NCBI GenBank assembly: GCA_030770545.1
Contig: CM061093.1
Coordinates: 1,882,001 to 1,946,000, forward strand
Source of the DNA: Macropodus opercularis
Taxonomy: Eukaryota; Chordata; Actinopteri; Anabantiformes; Osphronemidae
Direction: 5' to 3'
DNA length: 64,000 nucleotides
The notes under the pieces were generated by a model. The model saw nothing but the letters and a program-made list of their open reading frames with translations, searched no databases and was not told where the DNA came from. Both the position numbers and the translations under genes were made by a program. Each line of letters starts with the position of its first letter. The stretch's first letter is position 1. Of this stretch, positions 41,346 to 52,966 are shown one piece after another.

Positions 41346-41464
41346 GCTTACGGCCATACCACCTTCAACGTGCCCGATCTCATTCGAACTCGGAAGCCAA
41401 GCAAGGTAGGGCCTGGCTAGTACTTGGACGGGAGACTGCCTCGGAATACCAGGTGCTGTAAGCC
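41346..41464 (+). rRNA. 5S rRNA gene
   Basis: C43A, C92T, G97C; S follows. Confidence 0.9.
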
Positions 41465-41596
41465 TTTTCTTTTCTCTTTCAATGCAACATTGGGTGATTC
41501 TCCATCTTGGTTACACATATGTCATTGATGAGCAGATAGTTGTGACAGTCTGACATATAGTCACCTTCAAAAGATATAATGTGGTACAGGTTTGTC

Positions 41597-41715
41597 GCTT
41601 ACGGCCATACCACCTTCAACGTGCCCGATCTCATTCGAACTCGGAAGCCAAGCAAAGTAGGGCCTGGCTAGTACTTGGACGGGAGACCGCCTGGGAATAC
41701 CAGGTGCTGTAAGCC
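41597..41715 (+). rRNA. 5S rRNA gene
   Basis: C43A, G60A; S follows. Confidence 0.9.
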
Positions 41716-41847
41716 TTTTCTTTTCTCTTTCAACGCAACATTGGGTGATTCTCCATCTTGGTTACACATATGTCCTTGATGAGCAGATAGTTGTGACAGT
41801 CTGACATATAGTCGCCTTCAAAAGACATATTGATGTAACAATTTGTC

Positions 41848-41966
41848 GCTTACGGCCATACCACCTTCAACGTGCCCGATCTCATTCGACCTCGGAAGCC
41901 AAGCAAGGTAGGGCCTGGCTAGTACTTGGACGGGAGACCGCCTGGGAATACCAGGTGCTGTAAGCC
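41848..41966 (+). rRNA. 5S rRNA gene
   Basis: Array consensus; L follows. Confidence 0.93.
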
Positions 41967-42107
41967 TTTTCTGTTATTTTTCAACGCAACATTTGGTGAT
42001 TCTCCATATTGGATACACAGATGACCTTGATGAGGTAACAGTCGTGACTGTGATGACATTCTGACGTTTTGTCGCCTTCAAAAGACATATTGAGGTAACA
42101 ACTTGTC

Positions 42108-42226
42108 GCTTACGGCCATACCACCTTCAACGTGCCCGATCTCATTCGACCTCGGAAGCCAAGCAAAGTAGGGCCTGGCTAGTACTTGGACGGGTGACCG
42201 CCTTGGAATACCAGGTGCTGTAAGCC
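42108..42226 (+). rRNA. 5S rRNA gene
   Basis: G60A, A88T, G97T; L follows. Confidence 0.9.
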
Positions 42227-42367
42227 TTTTCTTTTCTCTTTCAACGCAACATTGGGTGATTCTCCATCTTGGTTACACAGATGACATTGATGAGGTAACA
42301 GTCGTGACTGTCATGACATTCTGACGTGTTGTCGCCTTCAAATGACGTAATGAGGTAACAATTTCTC

Positions 42368-42486
42368 GCTTACGGCCATACCACCTTCAACGTGCCCGAT
42401 CTCATTCGACCTCGGAAGCCAATCAAGGTAGGGCCTGACTAGTACTTGGACGGGAGACCGCCTGGGAATACCAGGTGCTGTAAGCC
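42368..42486 (+). rRNA. 5S rRNA gene
   Basis: G56T, G71A; S follows. Confidence 0.9.
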
Positions 42487-42618
42487 TTTTCTTTTCTCTT
42501 TCAACGCAACATTGGGTGATTCTCCATCTTGGTTACACATTTGTCCTTGATGAGCAGATAGTAGTGACAGTCTGACATATAGTCGCCTTCAAAAGATATA
42601 ATGTGGTACAGGTTTGTC

Positions 42619-42681
42619 GCTTACGGCCATACCACCTTCAATGTGCCCGATCTCATTCGAACTCGGAAGCCAAGCAAGGTA

Positions 42682-42713
<32 letters not shown>

Positions 42714-42737
42714 TGGGAATACCAGGTGCTGTAAGCC
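42619..42737 (+). rRNA. 5S rRNA gene
   Basis: C24T, C43A, C84T, G93A; S follows, with TATAAACACC. Confidence 0.9.
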
Positions 42738-42869
42738 TTTTCTTTTCTCTTTCAATGCAACATTGGGTGATTCTCCATCTTGGTTACACATATGTCCTTG
42801 ATGAGCAGATAGTTGTGACAGTCTGACATATAAACACCTTCAAAAGATATAATGTGGTACAGGTTTGTC

Positions 42870-42988
42870 GCTTATGGCCATACCACCTTCAACGTGCCCG
42901 ATCTCGTTCGAACTCGGAAGCCAAGCAAGGTAGGGCCTGGCTAGTACTTGGACGGGAGACCGCCTGGGAATACCAGGTGCTGTAAGCC
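42870..42988 (+). rRNA. 5S rRNA gene
   Basis: C6T, A37G, C43A; L follows. Confidence 0.9.
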
Positions 42989-43129
42989 TTTTCTGTTATT
43001 TTTCAACGCAACATTTGGTGATTCTCCATATTGGTTACACAGATGACCTTGATGAGGTAACAGTCGTGACTGTGATGACATTCTGACGTGTTGTCGCCTT
43101 CAAAAGACATATTGAGGTAACAACTTGTC

Positions 43130-43248
43130 GCTTACGGCCATACCACCTTCAACGTGCCCGATCTCATTCGACCTCGGAAGCCAAGCAAAGTAGGGCCTGG
43201 CTAGTACTTGGACGGGTGACCGCCTTGGAATACCAGGTGCTGTAAGCC
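43130..43248 (+). rRNA. 5S rRNA gene
   Basis: G60A, A88T, G97T; repeats the copy at 42108. L follows. Confidence 0.9.
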
Positions 43249-43389
43249 TTTTCTTTTCTCTTTCAACGCAACATTGGGTGATTCTCCATCTTGGTTACAC
43301 AGATGACATTGATGAGGTAACAGTCGTGACTGTCATGACATTCTGACGTGTTGTCGCCTTCAAATGACGTAATGAGGTAACAATTTCTC

Positions 43390-43508
43390 TCTTACGGCCA
43401 TACCACCTTCAACGTGCCCGATCTCATTCGACCTCGGAAGCCAATCAAGGTAGGGCCTGACTAGTACTTGGACGGGAGACCGCCTGGGAATACCAGGTGC
43501 TGTAAGCC
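43390..43508 (+). rRNA. 5S rRNA gene
   Basis: G1T, G56T, G71A; S follows. Confidence 0.88.
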
Positions 43509-43640
43509 TTTTCTTTTCTCTTTCAACGCAACATTGGGTGATTCTCCATCTTGGTTACACATTTGTCCTTGATGAGCAGATAGTAGTGACAGTCTGACAT
43601 ATAGTCGCCTTCAAAAGATATAATGTGGTACAGGTTTGTC

Positions 43641-43703
43641 GCTTACGGCCATACCACCTTCAATGTGCCCGATCTCATTCGAACTCAGAAGCCAAGCAAG
43701 GTA

Positions 43704-43735
<32 letters not shown>

Positions 43736-43759
43736 TGGGAATACCAGGTGCTGTAAGCC
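43641..43759 (+). rRNA. 5S rRNA gene
   Basis: C24T, C43A, G47A, C84T, G93A; S follows. Confidence 0.88.
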
Positions 43760-43891
43760 TTTTCTTTTCTCTTTCAATGCAACATTGGGTGATTCTCCAT
43801 CTTGGTTACACATATGTCATTGATGAGCAGATAGTTGTGACAGTCTGACATATAGTCGCCTTCAAAAGATATAATGTGGTACAGTTTTGTC

Positions 43892-44010
43892 GCTTACGGC
43901 CATACCACCTTCAACGTGCCCGATCTCATTTGAACTCAGAAGCCAAGCAAGGTAGGGCCTGGCTAGTACTTGGACGGGAGACCGCCTGGGAATACCAGGT
44001 GCTGTAAGCC
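43892..44010 (+). rRNA. 5S rRNA gene
   Basis: C40T, C43A, G47A; L follows. Confidence 0.9.
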
Positions 44011-44151
44011 TTTTCTTTTCTCTTTCAACGCAACATTGGGTGATTCTCCATCTTGGTTACACAGATGACATTGATGAGGTAACAGTCGTGACTGTCATGA
44101 CATTCTGACGTGTTGTCGCCTTCATAAGACATATTGAGGTAACAATTTATC

Positions 44152-44270
44152 GCTTACGGCCATACCACCTTCAACGTGCCCGATCTCATTCAACCTCGGA
44201 AGCCAAGCAAGGTAGGGCCTGGCTAGTACTTGGACGGGAGACCGCCTAGGAATACCAGGTGCTGTAAGCC
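44152..44270 (+). rRNA. 5S rRNA gene
   Basis: G41A, G97A; S follows. Confidence 0.9.
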
Positions 44271-44402
44271 TTTTCTTTTCTCTTTCAACGCAACATTGGG
44301 TGATTCTCCATCTTGGTTACACATATGTCCTTGATGAGCAGATAGTTGTGACAGTCTGACATATAGTCACCTTCAAAAGATATAATGTGGTACAGGTTTG
44401 TC

Positions 44403-44521
44403 GCTTACGGCCATACCACCTTCAACGTGCCTGATCTCATTCGACCTCGGAAGCCAAGCAAGGTAGGGCCTGGCTAGTACTTGGACGGTAGACCGCCTGG
44501 GAATACCAGGTGCTGTAAGCC
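44403..44521 (+). rRNA. 5S rRNA gene
   Basis: C30T, G87T; L' follows. Confidence 0.9.
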
Positions 44522-44662
44522 TTTTCTGTTATTTTTCAACGCAACATTGGGTGATTCTCCTTTTTGGTAACGCAGATGACCTTGATGAAGTAACAGTCGT
44601 GACTGTCATGACATTCTGACGTGTTGTCACCTTCAAATGACGTAATGAGGTAACAATTTCTC

Positions 44663-44781
44663 GCTTACGGCCATACCACCTTCAACGTGCCCGATCTCAT
44701 TCGACCTCGGAAGCCAAGCAAGGTAGGGCCTGGCTAGTACTTGGACGGGAGACCGCCTGGGAATACCAGGTGCTGTAAGCC
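44663..44781 (+). rRNA. 5S rRNA gene
   Basis: Array consensus; S follows. Confidence 0.93.
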
Positions 44782-44913
44782 TTTTCTTTTCTCTTTCAAT
44801 GCAACATTGGGTGATTCTCCATCTTGGTTACACATATGTCATTGATGAGCATATAGTTGTGACAGTCTGACATATAGTCACCTTCAAAAGATATAATGTG
44901 GTACAGGTTTGTC

Positions 44914-45032
44914 GCTTACGGCCATACCACCTTCAACGTGCCTGATCTCATTCAAACTCGGAAGCCAAGCAAAGTAGGGCCTGGCTAGTACTTGGACGGG
45001 AGACCGCCTGGGAATACCAGGTGCTGTAAGCC
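44914..45032 (+). rRNA. 5S rRNA gene
   Basis: C30T, G41A, C43A, G60A; L follows. Confidence 0.9.
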
Positions 45033-45173
45033 TTTTCTGTTATTTTTCAACGCAACATTTGGTGATTCTCCATATTGGTTACACAGATGACCTTGATGAG
45101 GTAACAGTCGTGACTCTGATGACATTCTGACGTGTTGTCGCCTTCAAAAGACATATTGAGGTTACAACTTGTC

Positions 45174-45292
45174 GCTTACGGCCATACCACCTTCAACGTG
45201 CCCGATCTCATTCGACCTCGGAAGCCAAGCAAGGTAGGGCCTGGCTAGTACTTGGACGGGAGACCGCCTGGGAATACCAGGTGCTGTAAGCC
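45174..45292 (+). rRNA. 5S rRNA gene
   Basis: Array consensus; L follows. Confidence 0.93.
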
Positions 45293-45433
45293 TTTTCTTT
45301 TCTCTTTCAAAGCAACATTGGGTGATTCTCCATCTTGGTTACACAGATGACATTGATGAGGTAACAGTCGTGACTGTCATGACAATCTGACGTGTTGTCG
45401 CCTTCAAATGACGTAATGAGGTAACAATTTCTC

Positions 45434-45552
45434 GCTTACGGCCATACCACCTTCAACGTGCCCGATCTCATTCGACCTCGGAAGCCAAGCAAGTTAGGGC
45501 CTGGCTAGTACTTGGATGGGAGACCGCCTGGGAATACCAGGTGCTGTAAGCC
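45434..45552 (+). rRNA. 5S rRNA gene
   Basis: G61T, C84T; L follows. Confidence 0.9.
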
Positions 45553-45693
45553 TTTTCTTTTCTCTTTCAACGCAACATTTGGTGTTTCTCCATATTGGAT
45601 ACACAGATGACCTTGATGAGGTAACAGTCGTGACTGTGATGACATTCTGACGTGTTGTCGCCTTTAAAAGACATAATGAGGTAACAACTTGTC

Positions 45694-45812
45694 GCTTACG
45701 GCCATACCACCTTCAACGTGCCCGATCTCATTCGACCTCGGAAGCCAAGCAAGGTAGGGCCTGGCTAGTACTTGGACGGGAGACCGCCTGGGAATACCAG
45801 GTGCTGTAAGCC
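45694..45812 (+). rRNA. 5S rRNA gene
   Basis: Array consensus; S follows. Confidence 0.93.
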
Positions 45813-45944
45813 TTTTCTTTTCTCTTTCAACGCAACATTGGGTGATTCTCCATCTTGGTTACACATATGTCATTGATGAGCAGATAGTTGTGACAGTCTG
45901 ACATATAGTCACCTTCAAAAGATATAATGTGGTACAGGTTTGTC

Positions 45945-46063
45945 GCTTACGGCCATACCACCTTCAACGTGCCTGATCTCATTCAAACTCGGAAGCCAAG
46001 CAAAGTAGGGCCTGGCTAGTACTTGGACGGGAGACCGCCTGGGAATACCAGGTGCTGTAAGCC
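45945..46063 (+). rRNA. 5S rRNA gene
   Basis: C30T, G41A, C43A, G60A; L follows. Confidence 0.9.
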
Positions 46064-46204
46064 TTTTCTGTTATTTTTCAACGCAACATTTGGTGATTCT
46101 CCATATTGGTTACACAGATGACCTTGATGAGGTAACAGTCGTGACTGTGATGACATTCTGACGTGTTGTCGCCTTCAAATGACGTAATGAGGTAACAATT
46201 TCTC

Positions 46205-46323
46205 TCTTACGGCCATTCCACCTACCACGTGCCCGATCTCATTCGACCTCGGAAGCCAATCAAGGTAGGGCCTGGCTAGTACTTGGACGGGAGACCGCCT
46301 GGGAATACCAGGTGCTGTAAGCC
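46205..46323 (+). rRNA. 5S rRNA gene
   Basis: G1T, A13T, T20A, A22C, G56T; S follows. Confidence 0.87.
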
Positions 46324-46455
46324 TTTTCTTTTCTCTTTCAATGCAACATTGGGTGATTCTCCATCTTGGTTACACATATGTCATTGATGAGCATATAATT
46401 GTGACAGTCTGACATATAGTCACCTTCAAAAGATATAATGTGGTACAGGTTTATC

Positions 46456-46574
46456 GCTTATGGCCATACCACCTTCAACGTGCCTGCTCTCATTTGAACT
46501 CGGAAGCCAAGCAAGGTAGTGCCTGGCTAGTACTTGGACGGGAGACCGCCTGGGAATACCAGGTGCTGTAAGCC
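46456..46574 (+). rRNA. 5S rRNA gene
   Basis: C6T, C30T, A32C, C40T, C43A, G65T; L follows. Confidence 0.87.
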
Positions 46575-46715
46575 TTTTCTTTTCTCTTTCAACGCAACAT
46601 TGGGTGATTCTCCATATTGGTTACACAGATGACATTGATGAGGTAAAAATCGTGACTGTCATGACATTCTGACGTGTTGTCGCCTTCAAATGACGTAATG
46701 AGGTAACAATATGTC

Positions 46716-46834
46716 GCTTACGGCCATACCACCTTCAACGTGCCCGATCTCATTCGACCTCGGAAGCCAAGCAAGGTAGGGCCTGGCTAGTACTTGGACG
46801 GGAGACCGCCTGGGAATACCAGGTGCTGTAAGCC
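46716..46834 (+). rRNA. 5S rRNA gene
   Basis: Array consensus; first gene of ten-unit repeat copy 1. L follows. Confidence 0.93.
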
Positions 46835-46975
46835 TTTTCTTTTCTCTTTCAACGCAACATTGGGTGATTCTCCATATTGGTTACACAGATGACATTGATG
46901 AGGTAACAGTCGTGACTGTCATGACAATCTGACGTGTTGTCGCCTTCAAATGACGTAATGAGGTAACAATTTCTC

Positions 46976-47094
46976 GCTTACGGCCATACCACCTTCAACG
47001 TGCCCGATCTCATTCGACCTCGGAAGCCAAGCAAGGTAGGGCATGGCTAGTACTTGGATGGGAGACCGCCTGGGAATACCAGGTGCTGTAAGCC
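46976..47094 (+). rRNA. 5S rRNA gene
   Basis: C68A, C84T; L follows. Confidence 0.9.
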
Positions 47095-47235
47095 TTTTCT
47101 TTTCTCGTTCAACGCAACATTGGGTGATTCTCCATCTTGGTTACACAGATGACATTGATGAGGTAACAGTCGTGACTGTCATGACATTCTGACGTGTTGT
47201 CGCCTTCAAAAGACATATTGAGGTAACAATTTGTC

Positions 47236-47354
47236 GCTTACGGCCGTTCCACCTTCAACGTGCCCGATCTCAGTCGAACTCGGAAGCCAAGCAAGGTAGG
47301 GCCTGGCTAGTACTTGGACGGGGGACCAAATTGGAATACAAGGTGCTGTAAGCC
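47236..47354 (+). rRNA. 5S rRNA gene, box C-altered
   Basis: A11G, A13T, T38G, C43A, the 88-97 block, C105A; S follows. Confidence 0.68.
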
Positions 47355-47486
47355 TTTTCTGTTATTTTTCAACGCAACATTGGGTGATTCTCCATCTTGG
47401 TTACACATATGTCCTTGATGAGCAGATAGTAGTAACAGTCTGACATATAGTCGCCTTCAAAAGACATAATAAGGTAACAATTTCTC

Positions 47487-47605
47487 GCTTACGGCCATAC
47501 CACCTTCAACCTGCCCGATCTCATTCGAACTTGGAAGCCAAGCAAGGTAGGGCCTGGCTAGTACTTGAACGGGAGACCGCCTAGGAATAGCAGGTGCTGT
47601 AAGCC
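47487..47605 (+). rRNA. 5S rRNA gene
   Basis: G25C, C43A, C46T, G82A, G97A, C104G; S follows. Confidence 0.87.
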
Positions 47606-47737
47606 TTTTCTGTTACTTTTCAACGCAAGATTTGGTGATTCTCCATATTGGTTACACATATGTCCTTGATGAGCAGATAGTAGTGACAGTCTGACATATA
47701 GTCGCCTTCAAAAGATATAATGTGGTACAGGTTTGTC

Positions 47738-47856
47738 GCTTACGGCCATACCACCTTCAACGTGCCCGATCTCATTCGAACTCGGAAGCCAAGCAAGGTA
47801 GGGCCTGGCTAGTACTTGGATGGGAGACCGCCTGGGAATACCAGGTGCTGTAAGCC
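47738..47856 (+). rRNA. 5S rRNA gene
   Basis: C43A, C84T; S follows. Confidence 0.92.
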
Positions 47857-47988
47857 TTTTCTTTTCTCTTTCAATGCAACATTGGGTGATTCTCCATCTT
47901 GGTTACACATATGTCATTGATGAGCAGATAGTTGTGACAGTCTGACATATAGTCACCTTCAAAAGATATAATGTGGTACAGGTTTGTC

Positions 47989-48107
47989 GCTTATGGCCAT
48001 ACCACCTTCAACGTGCCCGATCTCATTCGAACTCGGAAGCCAAGCAAAGTAGGGCCTGGCTAGTACTTGGACGGGAGACCGCCTGGGAATACCAGGTGCT
48101 GTAAGCC
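47989..48107 (+). rRNA. 5S rRNA gene
   Basis: C6T, C43A, G60A; S follows. Confidence 0.9.
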
Positions 48108-48239
48108 TTTTCTTTTCTCTTTCAACGCAACATTGGGTGATTCTCCATCTTGGTTACACATATGTCCTTGATGAGCAGATACTTGTGACAGTCTGACATA
48201 TAGTCGCCTTCAAAAGACATATTGATGTAACAATTTCTC

Positions 48240-48358
48240 GCTTACGGCCATACCACCTTCAACGTGCCCGATCTCATTCGACCTCGGAAGCCAAGCAAGG
48301 TAGGGCCTGGCTAGTACTTGGACGGGAGACCGCCTGGGAATACCAGGTGCTGTAAGCC
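48240..48358 (+). rRNA. 5S rRNA gene
   Basis: Array consensus; L follows. Confidence 0.93.
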
Positions 48359-48499
48359 TTTTCTGTTATTTTTCAACGCAACATTTGGTGATTCTCCATA
48401 TTGGATACACAGATGACCTTGATGAGGTAACAGTCGTGACTGTGATGACATTCTGACGTTTTGTCGCCTTCAAAAGACATATTGAGGTAACAACTTGTC

Positions 48500-48618
48500 G
48501 CTTACGGCCATACCACCTTCAACGTGCCCGATCTCATTCGACCTCGGAAGCCAAGCAAAGTAGGGCCTGGCTAGTACTTGGACGGGTGACCGCCTTGGAA
48601 TACCAGGTGCTGTAAGCC
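48500..48618 (+). rRNA. 5S rRNA gene
   Basis: G60A, A88T, G97T; L follows. Confidence 0.9.
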
Positions 48619-48759
48619 TTTTCTTTTCTCTTTCAACGCAACATTGGGTGATTCTCCATCTTGGTTACACAGATGACATTGATGAGGTAACAGTCGTGAC
48701 TGTCATGACATTCTGACGTGTTGTCGCCTTCAAATGACGTAATGAGGTAACAATTTCTC

Positions 48760-48878
48760 GCTTACGGCCATACCACCTTCAACGTGCCCGATCTCATTCG
48801 ACCTCGGAAGCCAATCAAGGTAGGGCCTGACTAGTACTTGGACGGGAGACCGCCTGGGAATACCAGGTGCTGTAAGCC
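48760..48878 (+). rRNA. 5S rRNA gene
   Basis: G56T, G71A; S follows. Confidence 0.9.
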
Positions 48879-49010
48879 TTTTCTTTTCTCTTTCAACGCA
48901 ACATTGGGTGATTCTCCATCTTGGTTACACATTTGTCCTTGATGAGCAGATAGTAGTGACAGTCTGACATATAGTCGCCTTCAAAAGATATAATGTGGTA
49001 CAGGTTTGTC

Positions 49011-49129
49011 GCTTATGGCCATACCACCTTCAACGTGCCCGATCTCGTTCGAACTCGGAAGCCAAGCAAGGTAGGGCCTGGCTAGTACTTGGACGGGAGA
49101 CCGCCTGGGAATACCAGGTGCTGTAAGCC
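49011..49129 (+). rRNA. 5S rRNA gene
   Basis: C6T, A37G, C43A. It follows directly where copy 2 has one extra unit (51566). L follows. Confidence 0.9.
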
Positions 49130-49270
49130 TTTTCTGTTATTTTTCAACGCAACATTTGGTGATTCTCCATATTGGTTACACAGATGACCTTGATGAGGTA
49201 ACAGTCGTGACTGTCATGACATTCTGACGTGTTGTCGCCTTCAAATGACGTAATGAGGTAACAATATGTC

Positions 49271-49389
49271 GCTTACGGCCATACCACCTTCAACGTGCCC
49301 GATCTCATTCGACCTCGGAAGCCAAGCAAGGTAGGGCCTGGCTAGTACTTGGACGGGAGACCGCCTGGGAATACCAGGTGCTGTAAGCC
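49271..49389 (+). rRNA. 5S rRNA gene
   Basis: Array consensus; first gene of ten-unit repeat copy 2. L follows. Confidence 0.93.
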
Positions 49390-49530
49390 TTTTCTTTTCT
49401 CTTTCAACGCAACATTGGGTGATTCTCCATATTGGTTACACAGATGACATTGATGAGGTAACAGTCGTGACTGTCATGACAATCTGACGTGTTGTCGCCT
49501 TCAAATGACGTAATGAGGTAACAATTTCTC

Positions 49531-49649
49531 GCTTACGGCCATACCACCTTCAACGTGCCCGATCTCATTCGACCTCGGAAGCCAAGCAAGGTAGGGCATG
49601 GCTAGTACTTGGATGGGAGACCGCCTGGGAATACCAGGTGCTGTAAGCC
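49531..49649 (+). rRNA. 5S rRNA gene
   Basis: C68A, C84T; L follows. Confidence 0.9.
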
Positions 49650-49790
49650 TTTTCTTTTCTCGTTCAACGCAACATTGGGTGATTCTCCATCTTGGTTACA
49701 CAGATGACATTGATGAGGTAACAGTCGTGACTGTCATGACATTCTGACGTGTTGTCGCCTTCAAAAGACATATTGAGGTAACAATTTGTC

Positions 49791-49909
49791 GCTTACGGCC
49801 GTTCCACCTTCAACGTGCCCGATCTCAGTCGAACTCGGAAGCCAAGCAAGGTAGGGCCTGGCTAGTACTTGGACGGGGGACCAAATTGGAATACAAGGTG
49901 CTGTAAGCC
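49791..49909 (+). rRNA. 5S rRNA gene, box C-altered
   Basis: A11G, A13T, T38G, C43A, the 88-97 block, C105A; S follows. Confidence 0.68.
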
Positions 49910-50041
49910 TTTTCTGTTATTTTTCAACGCAACATTGGGTGATTCTCCATCTTGGTTACACATATGTCCTTGATGAGCAGATAGTAGTAACAGTCTGACA
50001 TATAGTCGCCTTCAAAAGACATAATAAGGTAACAATTTCTC

Positions 50042-50160
50042 GCTTACGGCCATACCACCTTCAACCTGCCCGATCTCATTCGAACTTGGAAGCCAAGCAA
50101 GGTAGGGCCTGGCTAGTACTTGAACGGGAGACCGCCTAGGAATAGCAGGTGCTGTAAGCC
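50042..50160 (+). rRNA. 5S rRNA gene
   Basis: G25C, C43A, C46T, G82A, G97A, C104G; S follows. Confidence 0.87.
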
Positions 50161-50292
50161 TTTTCTGTTACTTTTCAACGCAAGATTTGGTGATTCTCCA
50201 TATTGGTTACACATATGTCCTTGATGAGCAGATAGTAGTGACAGTCTGACATATAGTCGCCTTCAAAAGATATAATGTGGTACAGGTTTGTC

Positions 50293-50411
50293 GCTTACGG
50301 CCATACCACCTTCAACGTGCCCGATCTCATTCGAACTCGGAAGCCAAGCAAGGTAGGGCCTGGCTAGTACTTGGACGGGAGACTGCCTCGGAATACCAGG
50401 TGCTGTAAGCC
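50293..50411 (+). rRNA. 5S rRNA gene
   Basis: C43A, C92T, G97C; S follows. Confidence 0.9.
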
Positions 50412-50543
50412 TTTTCTTTTCTCTTTCAATGCAACATTGGGTGATTCTCCATCTTGGTTACACATATGTCATTGATGAGCAGATAGTTGTGACAGTCTGA
50501 CATATAGTCACCTTCAAAAGATATAATGTGGTACAGGTTTGTC

Positions 50544-50662
50544 GCTTATGGCCATACCACCTTCAACGTGCCCGATCTCATTCGAACTCGGAAGCCAAGC
50601 AAAGTAGGGCCTGGCTAGTACTTGGACGGGAGACCGCCTGGGAATACCAGGTGCTGTAAGCC
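50544..50662 (+). rRNA. 5S rRNA gene
   Basis: C6T, C43A, G60A; S follows. Confidence 0.9.
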
Positions 50663-50794
50663 TTTTCTTTTCTCTTTCAACGCAACATTGGGTGATTCTC
50701 CATCTTGGTTACACATATGTCCTTGATGAGCAGATAGTTGTGACAGTCTGACATATAGTCGCCTTCAAAAGACATATTGATGTAACAATTTGTC

Positions 50795-50913
50795 GCTTAC
50801 GGCCATACCACCTTCAACGTGCCCGATCTCATTCGACCTCGGAAGCCAAGCAAGGTAGGGCCTGGCTAGTACTTGGACGGGAGACCGCCTGGGAATACCA
50901 GGTGCTGTAAGCC
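50795..50913 (+). rRNA. 5S rRNA gene
   Basis: Array consensus; L follows. Confidence 0.93.
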
Positions 50914-51054
50914 TTTTCTGTTATTTTTCAACGCAACATTTGGTGATTCTCCATATTGGATACACAGATGACCTTGATGAGGTAACAGTCGTGACTGTGA
51001 TGACATTCTGACGTTTTGTCGCCTTCAAAAGACATATTGAGGTAACAACTTGTC

Positions 51055-51173
51055 GCTTACGGCCATACCACCTTCAACGTGCCCGATCTCATTCGACCTC
51101 GGAAGCCAAGCAAAGTAGGGCCTGGCTAGTACTTGGACGGGTGACCGCCTTGGAATACCAGGTGCTGTAAGCC
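51055..51173 (+). rRNA. 5S rRNA gene
   Basis: G60A, A88T, G97T; L follows. Confidence 0.9.
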
Positions 51174-51314
51174 TTTTCTTTTCTCTTTCAACGCAACATT
51201 GGGTGATTCTCCATCTTGGTTACACAGATGACATTGATGAGGTAACAGTCGTGACTGTCATGACATTCTGACGTGTTGTCGCCTTCAAATGACGTAATGA
51301 GGTAACAATTTCTC

Positions 51315-51433
51315 GCTTACGGCCATACCACCTTCAACGTGCCCGATCTCATTCGACCTCGGAAGCCAATCAAGGTAGGGCCTGACTAGTACTTGGACGG
51401 GAGACCGCCTGGGAATACCAGGTGCTGTAAGCC
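51315..51433 (+). rRNA. 5S rRNA gene
   Basis: G56T, G71A; S follows. Confidence 0.9.
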
Positions 51434-51565
51434 TTTTCTTTTCTCTTTCAACGCAACATTGGGTGATTCTCCATCTTGGTTACACATTTGTCCTTGATGA
51501 GCAGATAGTAGTGACAGTCTGACATATAGTCGCCTTCAAAAGATATAATGTGGTACAGGTTTGTC

Positions 51566-51628
51566 GCTTACGGCCATACCACCTTCAATGTGCCCGATCT
51601 CATTCGAACTCGGAAGCCAAGCAAGGTA

Positions 51629-51660
<32 letters not shown>

Positions 51661-51684
51661 TGGGAATACCAGGTGCTGTAAGCC
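51566..51684 (+). rRNA. 5S rRNA gene
   Basis: C24T, C43A, C84T, G93A; S follows, with TATAAACACC. Confidence 0.9.
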
Positions 51685-51816
51685 TTTTCTTTTCTCTTTC
51701 AATGCAACATTGGGTGATTCTCCATCTTGGTTACACATATGTCATTGATGAGCAGATAGTTGTGACAGTCTGACATATAAACACCTTCAAAAGATATAAT
51801 GTGGTACAGGTTTGTC

Positions 51817-51935
51817 GCTTATGGCCATACCACCTTCAACGTGCCCGATCTCGTTCGAACTCGGAAGCCAAGCAAGGTAGGGCCTGGCTAGTACTTGGAC
51901 GGGAGACCGCCTGGGAATACCAGGTGCTGTAAGCC
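51817..51935 (+). rRNA. 5S rRNA gene
   Basis: C6T, A37G, C43A; L follows. Confidence 0.9.
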
Positions 51936-52076
51936 TTTTCTGTTATTTTTCAACGCAACATTTGGTGATTCTCCATATTGGTTACACAGATGACCTTGAT
52001 GAGGTAACAGTCGTGACTGTGATGACATTCTGACGTGTTGTCGCCTTCAAAAGACATATTGAGGTAACAACTTGTC

Positions 52077-52195
52077 GCTTACGGCCATACCACCTTCAAC
52101 GTGCCCGATCTCATTCGACCTCGGAAGCCAAGCAAGGTAGGGCCTGGCTAGTACTTGGATGGGAGACCGCCTGGGAATACCAGGTGCTGTAAACC
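52077..52195 (+). rRNA. 5S rRNA gene
   Basis: C84T, G117A; S follows. Confidence 0.9.
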
Positions 52196-52327
52196 TTTTC
52201 TTTTCTCTTTCAACGCAACATTGGGTGATTCTCCATCTTGGTTACACATATGTCCTTGATGAGCAGATAGTTGTGACAGTCTGACATATAGTCGCCTTCA
52301 AAAGATATAATGTGGTACAATTTTGTT

Positions 52328-52446
52328 GCTTACGGCCATACCACCTTCAACGTGCCCGATCTCATTCGACCTCGGAAGCCAAGCAAGGTAGGGCCTGGCT
52401 AGTACTTGGACGGGAGACCGCCTGGGAATACCAGGTGCTGTAAGCC
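52328..52446 (+). rRNA. 5S rRNA gene
   Basis: Array consensus; L follows. Confidence 0.93.
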
Positions 52447-52587
52447 TTTTCTGTTATTTTTCAACGCAACATTTGGTGATTCTCCATATTGGATACACAG
52501 ATGACCTTGATGAGGTAACAGTCGTGACTGTGATGACATTCTGACGTTTTGTCGCCTTCAAAAGACATATTGAGGTAACAACTTGTC

Positions 52588-52706
52588 GCTTACGGCCATA
52601 CCACCTTCAACGTGCCCGATCTCATTCGACCTCGGAAGCCAAGCAAAGTAGGGCCTGGCTAGTACTTGGACGGGTGACCGCCTTGGAATACCAGGTGCTG
52701 TAAGCC
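52588..52706 (+). rRNA. 5S rRNA gene
   Basis: G60A, A88T, G97T; L follows. Confidence 0.9.
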
Positions 52707-52847
52707 TTTTCTTTTCTCTTTCAACGCAACATTGGGTGATTCTCCATCTTGGTTACACAGATGACATTGATGAGGTAACAGTCGTGACTGTCATGACATT
52801 CTGACGTGTTGTCGCCTTCAAATGACGTAATGAGGTAACAATTTCTC

Positions 52848-52966
52848 TCTTACGGCCATACCACCTTCAACGTGCCCGATCTCATTCGACCTCGGAAGCC
52901 AATCAAGGTAGGGCCTGACTAGTACTTGGACGGGAGACCGCCTGGGAATACCAGGTGCTGTAAGCC
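52848..52966 (+). rRNA. 5S rRNA gene
   Basis: G1T, G56T, G71A; S follows. Confidence 0.88.
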
